Shown here piece after piece: positions 36,503 to 45,651 of a stretch of DNA of 64,000 nucleotides. The first letter of the stretch is position 1, and every line of letters starts with the position of its first letter. This DNA comes from Allium sativum. Taxonomy: Eukaryota; Streptophyta; Magnoliopsida; Asparagales; Amaryllidaceae. Made by a program: the position numbers and the translations under genes. The stretch spans positions 876,021,199 through 876,085,198 of the forward strand of contig CM060912.1 of the NCBI GenBank assembly GCA_030737875.1, given 5' to 3'. Under the pieces are notes generated by a model that ran no database searches, was not told the DNA's origin, and worked only from the letters and a program-made list of their open reading frames with translations.

Positions 36503-37802
36503 GTTTTGGAAGATAAAACAATGTTTCCAAGATAAAGGAAATAAAAGATGTTTCATGGATATGGTATTATTTCCTGACAAAAGAAATATAAGGAAGAGAT
36601 TTAGGTAAATACATTTATAACTTATGGTTAATGTTTTTGGAAGTTAACGAGACATAAGATTTTTGTTGAGATAGAATTTATGAATTGATTATAAGAATCG
36701 ATGGAATTATTAATGAAGTATTTTAATATAAAGGACCTAAGCTGCCATTGTACTTATCAGTACTGTTATGATTTGATCATTAAACAACCGACTATCAAAT
36801 GAATTATTCTATTGGACCTTTTAATGTATTGTTTTAGAGAGACCGGGATGAAGAATAGACCCAAAACCACTTCAAATCAACTATGCATTCGCAACTAACT
36901 TGCAGACTATAAAGATGGAGCATCAAAGAACGTAGGTCTTCATAAAATGAAAGGACTACTTAAAATCTCTGATTCGACGCAGAGATATACTGGGGTTTTA
37001 TCATGGTTGAAATCTTCAGATTGCAAGGAGTACTCGCTACTGATCTATAGGGTGATTCCAAGGATGCGACAAGAGGGTTCTGTTGGTTTATCATGTTCAT
37101 AAATGACTTGTATGGACGATGTATGACATAGTATTTCTAAAGGAGTCACATACGTTGATTTCTTCAAACGTACCAACTTTGGTGGCGGAGAAATTCTCTT
37201 ACTTAACACCCAGAGTATTTTTGTGGAAATCAATTAGTGATTTTTGGCGGATATAACGATGAGGCATTCAAAGTGAATGGAGATATGTTGTTTTAAGTGA
37301 TAAACGTGACCTCAAGCCTCATCAACTGGGAAATGGCAGTAATCGGGTAGGTCGCATGGCTAGTTGGGTCATACCCAAGCAGGGTATATCATTACCTGAT
37401 CTGGAGAAATAAAATGCCTCGGTTGTTCCTTATTTGTGTGTGCGTTCGGTTCGATCGGCTGTCCCCCAACTGTGGTAATGATATAATCGGTCCACTCAAG
37501 TTAAATGAGTGACCGATCATGTTTAGCCTGGGTTGCAAGATGTTCTTGATGAATCCCACAGTATTTATCTCTAGAGGTACACTGATTGGGAGGTGGTCTC
37601 ATACCTTGCCATAGTCAGAATCTAATCTCTAATAAGCGCTCTGTAGCTTTTGATTTTATAATGAATATTTAGATCGTAAGATGCAAGCATTCAACTAGAC
37701 AATTATTTAATTGAAATTTGATTGACACTATTATAATACCACTGGATTTTCATATATCCAATTTTTTTTGGATTATTGTAAGGTAAAAACCGTCCATGTT
37801 TA
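36503..37802 (+). repeat. Element C 3' LTR, middle segment between E and D
   Basis: It is homologous to B's LTR (GAGAGACCGG near 36837, GGTGGCGGAG near 37182, a CTCTAGAGGTACACT word near 37571). A hairpin at 36965-36986 matches B's at 533-557 in place but with changed stem bases. Near 37746-37760 it preserves the site into which B inserted in the sister LTR. It ends with GTTTA, the left target duplication of D. Confidence 0.85.
37798..37802 (+). repeat. Left target-site duplication of element D (GTTTA)
   Basis: GTTTA stands immediately before the TG of D's 5' LTR and again after its 3' LTR (48381-48385). Joining the flanks gives the continuous C LTR sequence seen at 21250-21290. Confidence 0.93.
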
Positions 37803-38083
37803 TGAAATAACCCGTATTTTTATAACGTGTAATAACTAGAAATCAAGGCATAATTAATTTCTAAAATAAGAATCAAGGGAAACTGGTTATGCCATTGCGT
37901 TCGTCTCGAAATTCTGCTTGGAAACGAGTCCGAGTTTTCGAAAATCGGAGTCCGTATGACCAAGTTATGACCTTTCGAAGTTTTCAGAAGTTTTCAAGTT
38001 CAAAACAGCTTAGAATTCGAATTCAAAATTCGAAATTCAAACCTCAGAATGGATTGGGCAGGAAATTTTCCGCCTAGGACTTG

Positions 38084-38133
38084 GTCGACTATGTAGTCGA
38101 CCTGTACAGGACCAGGTCGACCATGGTGTCGAC
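38084..38133 (+). promoter_or_regulatory. GTCGAC cluster upstream of D TATA box (5' LTR)
   Basis: GTCGAC occurs at 38084, 38096, 38116 and 38128. The TATA box is about 85 bases downstream. The 3' LTR of the same element has more copies, so the cluster changed in number within one element. Confidence 0.7.
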
Positions 38134-38660
38134 CTGGTGGCCGAGCCCACTTTTGAAGCTAGATTCACTTTGATGTTTCTGGCCTCGTTTTTGTCTACAT
38201 TCGTTGACCTGACCCTATATAAATAGCCCTTAACACTAGTCTCTCTACACAAAAATTCTTTCTGACATTATGCTGCTCTAATTCTGGTTGAAAAAGTTAG
38301 AGAAAAAGACTACTTCTTCTACGTTGAAACTACGTTAAGAGAATTGCTGATTTGGGGACTTCTGTTAGGACTCGACTAAGCATATAAAGATTCAACATCG
38401 ACTTTCTTTTTTTAATTCTCGAACCACGATCTGTAAGCCCCTGTTACTTTTAGATTTAAACTGTAAATGTAACATGAATATGTTGTAAATTGAAATTGGA
38501 CCTGTGTATGATGACTGTTTTACATCCATGCTTGTTCATCTTGGATCTTAACTTTTGGGTATATTACTATGACATTGATTTGGGGCCTATTTATGTTGTA
38601 AATCAAAAAGAAAACCCCTCATATTATCATGTTGAATCTGCTATTAGTCACAAGTTTAAG

Positions 38661-38760
38661 ACTATCACCTTATGTCAATCGTTACCATGACTATACTATC
38701 ACCTTATGTCAATCGCTACCATGACTATACTATCACCTTATGACAACTGTTATCTTGACT
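38661..38760 (+). repeat. 34-base tandem repeat in D 5' LTR, three units
   Basis: Units start at 38661, 38695 and 38729 with ACTATCACCTTATG. The same three units occur at 46534, 46568 and 46602 in the 3' LTR. Confidence 0.9.
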
Positions 38761-39148
38761 AGTACCTTATTTTGCTAGATTTGGAATCTTTATGTTTGAA
38801 GCCAATATTCCATATGCCAGTAATGTTATAATCTTTTATCGCAAGTCATACCATGCTATGCTAGTAAACACTTTTGCCACCTTATACCCGTCACTTTTTA
38901 TGTTATTCCCTAATTAGATTTGTTTGTATCGATTCGAGTTTATGTGCGATGGGAATACGATTTGGGTAGATTAGGTAAAACATAAATTGGCTTTGAACAT
39001 GAACGTTATTATAACTTGAACCTGGATATGGACATGAACTTGACACGATTTGACATGAAACATGACATGAAAACTCGACATGAATTTTGACATGAAAACT
39101 TGAACGTGGGCATGACACTCAGATAAACTTGAAAATGGCCAACTCGAG

Positions 39149-39330
39149 ATTAGGTTGAGTTTGCAGTGTAAATCTGCCCGGAACCGCCGGCAAATCCAGT
39201 AACTACAAACAATAGGATCCAATGTGGGTAGTTGGTCATATCGCAGGAAAACCCCGATATTAGACTATGTTGTGGTGTAAATCTGCCCGGAACCGCCCGA
39301 CAAATCCAGTGACCACAACAGTTAGTCTAA
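39149..39330 (+). other. Tandem pair of conserved stem-loop modules in D 5' LTR
   Basis: In the second module TTAGACTA (39260-39267) and TGTTGTGGT (39268-39276) pair perfectly with ACCACAACA (39312-39320) and TAGTCTAA (39323-39330). In the first, GTTTG pairs with CAAAC around the same core (TGTAAATCTGCCCGGAACCG). Both copies recur at 47023-47205 in the 3' LTR. The modules lie about 0.9-1.1 kb downstream of the TATA box, so they should be in the transcript. Confidence 0.75.
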
Positions 39331-39714
39331 TGTGAGAGGTTGGGGTGCATTAATGAATTAATGCCACATGATAGGGTTAAGTCATGAACCACTTGAATAT
39401 ACTTAACCAACTTGATACATGATTTGGATAGGGTTAAGTCACGAATTTGAATGACAACACTTAACCCATTAGAAACCCTAGTTACGCGGTCCTTTTCAGC
39501 AGTAACCCACTTAGATGTATCACGATACCCTGGGACTAGGCAGGGTGGGGCACGATTACTGGGAAGATTGTAAGCGACCAGAACGACGGCTGAGTTGGTG
39601 CGCCATTGTAGGTTCAGGCGGACTATGGTTGTGCACGTAGTCCGGAGTTGAAAAAGCAGGCATTGGGCACCCGTAGGTTTACACTGTGCGTGCTTTATTC
39701 GTGTTGGTGGTTGG

Positions 39715-39743
39715 CACCATAGGGCTTGATACACCCTATGGTG
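39715..39743 (+). other. TGATAC-loop hairpin in D 5' LTR
   Basis: CACCATAGGG (39715-39724) pairs with CCCTATGGTG (39734-39743) around CTTGATACA. In the 3' LTR (47590-47618) the stem reads CACTATAGGG, which still pairs through a wobble. Confidence 0.65.
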
Positions 39744-40507
39744 GACCTAGCACAGGTAACTACATTTCAGGATAGGGCCGTATGACACAGATACATGACG
39801 AGCTAGAACTTGTAGGGAGCCGATCGATTAGTAGATCGTACCGTAGGACCCCGTAATGGGTCACTTCATGATATTGGGCCAAGGGATCATTTCATGATTA
39901 ATACTTGACATGGGTTAGAACACTAGTACAGTTGGTGCAACGAATCTCGAAAATGCGATGCTAGACTTGACTTATCCTGTTATCTTAATTATCCTACTAG
40001 TTCGGTTATCATTCTTATGTTTAATTCCAGTTTTCACATATCATGTTACCTTTACTAGTTTTCATACTGAAAGTCACTAGGGCTTACCAGTCTTTATGAC
40101 TGACCCTTTTTCTTTCGCCTCTTTTTCTTTCGTTTTCCCCCCAGGTTCTCAGGGAGGAAACACTAGCTCTTAGCTTGGATTTAGCTTGCTTTCTGAGAGC
40201 TCATGTACGGTTTGGTCTTGAGCTATGCTATGGCTGCTTCTGCTATTTATGGGGAATAATTTACTTTTGCTACTTTAAGTTTATGCTTCTTTATCTAGAA
40301 CTTGATGTAATGGAATAATTTGTACCTTGGATATATGAGGTTTTGACTCTTTTCTTGAAAGTAATGAAATTTGGTTTTTAATTTCTACCGCTGCTTATTT
40401 TATGTTCTGTCTTGTGATATCTCTGTGTATGCTTACCTAGATAATACTCCACCAAAACTAGTGCATTCCCTTTGTGAGTGACCCTAGCGGAGGTGGGGTG
40501 TTACACT

Positions 40508-40519
40508 TGGTATCAGAGC
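40508..40519 (+). other. Primer-binding site of element D (tRNA-iMet)
   Basis: TGGTATCAGAGC lies two bases after the 5' LTR. A stem-loop follows at once: CAGAAGGTT (40519-40527) pairs perfectly with AACCTTCTG (40552-40560). Confidence 0.94.
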
Positions 40520-40696
40520 AGAAGGTTACCAGGCTGAGCAAAAGTTTTAAAAACCTTCTGAAACTATTTTCAAAACCATTTTTAAAGAAGCATTCTTTTA
40601 AGAAAAGTTTGTTTTTAAGAAAAAGCTATTCCCCAAAAAGCCTTTAGCACTTTCCTTCGTTTTCTCGTTTGAATCGTTTTCTTTTCGTTTTTCAGC

Positions 40697-42478
40697 ATGG
40701 CTGATCTTAACCTGCCTGAGGGAATACCCGTCCCTGGATGGTTCCGAAGGTACTTAGAAGCTAGGGCCAACGGCGCGGGCCTGGCAGACATCCCTTCTCC
40801 TCCTCCCCCAGTGGCCGCGGTTCCTCCTCCTCCTGGTACCGCCTTTGCCAAAATATGCAAAGACTTTAAAGCGATGGGCTGCAAGAACTTCGTTGGAACT
40901 GAAACCTTCGTTGAGGCACGAAACTGGCTAAAGGAGACTGAAGACTTGTTTATTATCTTTGATGTGGAGGACCATAGGAAAGTTCAGTTGGCAGCATGGT
41001 TGTTGAAAGAGGAAGCTGCATTTTGGTGGGAGGTCACCAACGCCACCAGGCCAATTAAGACTTGGGCAGACTTTAGAGAGAGGTTTGGACTTAAATTTTT
41101 ATCGTCAACAGAAGAGAACCTTCAGATGGAGAGGTTCCTCGCGCTCAAGCAAGGGGACATGTCTGTTAGGGAATACGTGAATAAGTTTAATCAGCTTGCT
41201 CGGTTCGGTTTGGATTTGGTCAACACAGCCCAGAAAAAGGCTGTACGCTTTGCTCGAGGATTGAATGAGCCACTACACAGTTTAGCCATAACTCATATAC
41301 CCATGGGGGCGACCTTCGAAAGCTTGGTGGATATGGCTCTACTTCATGAGGAAGACAAGAATAACAAGAAGGATGTTAAGCCTAATGAGACTCAGAATAA
41401 GAATGTTGACTCCAAGAAGGGAGGCAATAAGAATAACAAGAATAACAAGGGCAACAACAGCAAGGCACGTGAGACAAGGAAGTGCAACTTTTGTGGTATT
41501 ACGGGACATCTAGCCAAAGACTGTAGAAAGAAGAAGAGAAAGTTGTGTGAATGCTTTCATTGTGGTGATATTGGACACATCAGCAAGGATTGCCCTAAGA
41601 AGCAAGGTCAGGGGCAAAGGCAGACCCAGCAAGCAGGACCTTCTGGAGGGCAGTTGCATGCTCTCAACACCACTCCCGCTCTTAACAGAGGTAGTAATAT
41701 TTCCGTAGAAAGCCTTGTTTACATTTCTGACTTTCCTGTTCGAACCTTATTTGACTCTGGCGCATCGCATACTTTTATTTCTTCTGATATTGTTGAAAAT
41801 CTGCACCTAAGTACTAGTCTGGTTGAGGATCCCGTTATAGTTTCAAATCCAATTGGGGGCTCCGCCCATTTATCTATGATGTGTGTGGATTTGAGGATCT
41901 CTATCTTAAGCGTAGAATTCACGTGTAATGCTTATATTCTCGGATTTATGGGATACGGTTTGATCCTAGGTATGGATTGGCTGTCCAATTTTGGAGCCAT
42001 TCTTGATTGTGAACGAAGGGTAGTGAGGCTCATGACTCGCCTTGGTAATACCCTTGAAATTTCTTGTAACCCTAAGGGTCCGGTCATGTTGTGTTATCTT
42101 GAATCCCTTGACTCGTCCGATGATAATTTGCAATCTGTAAGAGTGGTCCGAGAATATCCAGATGTCTTTGATGAAGTGAGGGGGTTACCTCCTAAACACG
42201 AGATAGAATTCCGAATTTATCATGCTGATAATGCCAAGCCAGTTTCATTGCCCGTTAGGCACATGGCCCCGCGAGAAAGAAGAGAGCTCAGTAAACAAGT
42301 TAAGGAGTTGCTTGAGAAAAATTTCATAAGACGAAGCATTTCTGAATGGGGTGCTCCGGTGGTATTCGCTACTAAAGCGGATGGTTCACTTCGTCTGTGC
42401 GTAGATTATCGTGAGTTAAACAAGCTGACGAAAAAGAATAGGCACCCACTGCCAAGAATCGACGATCTGTTTGACTAG
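40697..42478 (+). pseudogene. D gag, protease and start of reverse transcriptase
   Basis: The 593-codon frame starts at an ATG 177 bases after the primer site. Residues about 45-230 are the gag capsid region, followed by an Asn/Lys-rich linker. Two CCHC zinc knuckles follow: [14 protein letters not shown] near residue 263 and [14 protein letters not shown] near residue 286; they bind RNA during packaging. The aspartic protease motif LFDSGASH lies near residue 353. From about residue 505 the N-terminal part of reverse transcriptase appears ([20 protein letters not shown]). The frame ends at TAG 42476-42478, inside a conserved reverse-transcriptase stretch, so this is a nonsense mutation. Confidence 0.93.
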
Positions 42479-43480
42479 CTTATAGGAGCATCTGTTTTCT
42501 CTTAACTCGATCTAGCCACAGGATTCCATCAGCTTAGAGTGGCTGAGGATAGCATTGACAAAACTGCGTTTAGGACTCCAGATGGGTTCTTCGAATGGCT
42601 CGTCATGCCGTTTGGGTTAACAAATGCACCCGCGTATTTTGTAGATTTGATGAGTAGGGTGTTTCGGGAGTTCCTTAACAAGTTTGTGGTAGTTTTTGTA
42701 GATGATATTTTGATCTTCTCAAAAGATGAAGAAGAGCATGCTAGACATCTCAGGGAAGTCATGGAAACACTTACAGCACACCAGTTAAAGGCTAAGTTCT
42801 CCAAATGCCATTTTTGGAGGAAGGAAGTTTGGTTCCTTGGACATGTAGTTTCTAAGCAAGGCATAGCCATGGACCCCGCAAAGGTAGTCGCGGTACAAGA
42901 CTGGAAAATTCCTAAGAATGCAACGGAGGTGAGGAGCTTTCTCAGTTTGGCGGGCTACTACAGGAAGTTCATTAAGGACTTCGCTAAGATTTCAGCCCCT
43001 CTTACTAAGTTAACAAATAAGAACCTAGCTTTTGTATGGGACATAGAGTGTGACGTTGCTTTTCAGAGACTCAAGAGAGCCCTCACCACAGCTCCAGTTT
43101 TGGCATTACCTGACGGAGGCAAGGTGTTTACGGTGTACACAGATGCGTGCGGCACGGGATTAGGTGATGTCCTAATGCAAGAAGGAAGAGTAATATGCTA
43201 CGGGGGCAAACAACTTAAAGTTCATGAGAAAAACTATCCCACGCATGACTTGTAGTTGGCCGCGATCATTTTTGCACTTAAAGCTTGGCGTCATTATCTT
43301 ATTGGGGAGAGATTCGAGCTGTATACCGACCACAAATCGCTGAAGTACCTCTTCTCACAGAAATATTTGAATCTGAGACAACAGCGATGGATGGAATTCT
43401 TGGCATCATATGATTTTGATATAGCTTATACTCCTGGCAAGGGTAACGTGGTGGCAGATGCGCTAAGTAGGAAAAGTTGA
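42479..43480 (+). pseudogene. D reverse transcriptase palm and RNase H
   Basis: The same frame continues past TAG 42476 and a second stop TAA 42503-42505. It shows the reverse transcriptase palm with [17 protein letters not shown] and the active site FVDD (42695-42706), then thumb and connection ([14 protein letters not shown]). RNase H follows, with [10 protein letters not shown] and [12 protein letters not shown] third in-frame stop, TAG 43253-43255, interrupts RNase H. The domain ends with DALSRKS at TGA 43478-43480, beyond which the reading frame shifts. The enzymes would copy element RNA into DNA; here they cannot be made in one piece. Confidence 0.93.
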
Positions 43481-45167
43481 CCTTGAGCCCCTTGTTTGTT
43501 GAAAGGAAAAGCCTTGAATTTATAGCAACCTTTGATTTTACGCCAGCTGTTGAGTCATTGACTGCTACGTTAGCATCTCTTGAGTTAAGACCTACACTTC
43601 TAGATCAAGTAGGGACTTCACAAAAGGAAGACCCACAGATAGTCGAAATCATGGATAAGCTGATTAGGGGTGAGACGTCAAGTCACCTCAGTAGGTATGC
43701 CATAGATTACAAGGGATATCTAAGGCGTGATGGAAGGCTATGCGTCCCGCAAGTGGGAGACTTAGTAAGGAAAGTTTTCGAGGAGGCACATCACTCGAAG
43801 ATGACCATACATCCCAGAGGGGATAAGATGTACAGAGATATGAAACGCATTTTCTTTTGGACTAGAATGAAAAAGGACGTGGCAGAGTTCGTTTCAAAGT
43901 GCATGGTGTGCCAACAAGTAAAGGCCGAGTCGAAGAAGCCTGGTGGGCTATTACATCCTTTGGAGGTTCCGCAATGGAAATGGGAGAGTATCTCGATGGA
44001 TTTCGTGGATGGTTGCCTAGGTCAATGAAGGGAAATACTAGCATATGGGTCATAGTTGATAGACTCACGAAAAGTGCTCACTTCATTCCAGTGAAAAGCA
44101 AGAGGACCGCATCATGGCTAGCGTCTATTTACCTTCGAGAGATAGTACGGTTGCATGGATTTCCTTCTAGTATAGTTAGTGATCGTGACCCAATTTTCAC
44201 TAGCCAGTTTTGGAATAGTCTGCAAGAAGCAATGGGTACACGACTGAACTTGAGCACGGCCTATCACCCGCAGACGGATGGACAAACCGAAAGGGTAAAT
44301 AGTGTGCTAAAGGATCTCCTGAGGCTATGCATTCTTGACTTTGGTGGTACTTGGGAAGACCATCTTCCTCTCGTGGAGTTTGCATATAATAATAGCTACC
44401 AAGCTAGCATCGGAATGGCACTATTCGAAGCCCTGTATGGAAGACCGTGCAAATCACCAACTTGTTGGTGGGAGACGATAGACAGACTTATACTTGGGCC
44501 CGTCATGATAAGGGACACTTCTGAGAAGATTGAGTTGATACAAAGACGGATGAAAATGGCCCAAGATAGACAGAAATCTTATGTGGACCAGAGAAGGACA
44601 GACCTAGAGTTCGAAGTCGGAGTTATGGTCTTTATAAAAGTTTCTCCGTTATGCAATGTAATTCGTTTTGGAGCAGCTGGAAAGCTAGCACCAAGGTTCG
44701 TAGGACCGTTCCCTATCACCGAGAGGATTGGACAGATGGCCTATAAGGTAGACTTACCCAAGAAGTTGACTGGAGTACACGATGTCTTTCACGTCTCGCA
44801 TCTCCGAAAGTGCTTGCATGAGTCGGCCGAAGTGGTTGAGCCAAGCATCCTTGAAGATGTAAAAGTGGAAAAAGAAGCAACATTGAGGCGAGTTCCGATT
44901 CGTATCTTAGGAACAAAGATTAAGAAGCTAAGGAATCGAGAAGTCAAGCTAGTTAAAGTGCAGTGGAGTGAAGCCCAAGAAGACGCAACTTGGGAAACTG
45001 AAGAGAAGATACACACGCTTTACCCATTTCTTTTTGAGGGTACATTCTCGATCTCTTTTTCCTATAAACTTGGAAACCTTTTCGTATCATGCTTCTACTA
45101 TCTACGTTTGTCTTGTTATCTTCTCAATCTTATCTTGAGAACCTTAGGTAGAACCATATGGATGTAA
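43477..45167 (+). pseudogene. D integrase with C-terminal chromodomain
   Basis: The frame resumes shifted relative to RNase H. The HHCC zinc finger spans about 43780-43911 (HHSKMTIHPRG, then CMVCQQVKA). The catalytic core has the three acidic residues in SMDFVDG (about 43993), SDRDPIF (about 44180) and GQTERVN (about 44280). A one-base loss near 44014 shifts the frame just after the first acidic residue. The GPY/F-type C-terminus (LAPRFVGPFPITERIG) and the chromodomain (VKLVKVQWSEAQEDATWETE, about 44944-45003) follow. The protein reads to 45167, although similarity to E ends near 45045. Confidence 0.92.
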
Positions 45168-45651
45168 ACATGTGATTGAAACATGTTATGGTTGATGTTT
45201 GCAAATGGTTGCAAGTGGTTGCTAGTGGATGCATTACACACATTAGGCACTAGATCGGCTCAGTCACATTTTCATGTTGCATATGCATGAGTGCTTATAC
45301 TTGTACATGGATGGAACTTGTTATGCTACCACTTGGATGTTGCATATGAATGAATGTTTGTGCACTCATGTAAAGATTATAAACTATGTTAGGAATTTGC
45401 ATACATGTTGGATTCATTGCACCAACATATTATGCATTAAGGAGGTTTACTGAATCAGTAACCACCTGATCTTTTGCATTAGATAAGTACATATACACAC
45501 ACTTTCTGCATATGTTCATACAGCACTAGAAATCTTTTAAGGACAATGGTTGCCTGTGGATGATGCTTTGAGTAGATGGATGATTGGATGGTAGGATATA
45601 TTCTTTTTAACTTAGAGATTTCGGGGACGAAATCCTTTAAGGAGGGGAGAA
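45168..45651 (+). other. D 3' untranslated interior and polypurine tract
   Basis: This stretch is similar to E's 26551-27050 read in reverse (TGCATATG and GGTTGC words) and has no gene. TTTCGGGGACGAAATCC (about 45620-45636) precedes the purine run AAGGAGGGGAGAA (45639-45651), which ends at the 3' LTR. Confidence 0.85.

Larger units (their letters stand above)
37803..40505 (+). repeat. Element D 5' LTR (2703 bases)
   Basis: It begins TGAAATAACCC and ends GGGGTGTTACA. In order: GTCGAC cluster (38084-38133), TATA box TATATAAATA (38216-38225), 34-base tandem repeat (38661-38760), GACATGAA-type short repeats (39028-39115), two stem-loop modules (39149-39330), the TGATAC hairpin (39715-39743), GGGAGCCGATCGAT (39815-39828) and the CAGTC/GACTG hairpin (40088-40102). 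Open frames here are shared with the 3' LTR and look non-coding. Confidence 0.92.

Noticed and set aside
38903..39222. Minus-strand frames in D LTR (repeated at 46777-47114)
   Set aside because: They arise from the GACATGAA short repeats and the stem-loop module and are non-coding LTR sequence.
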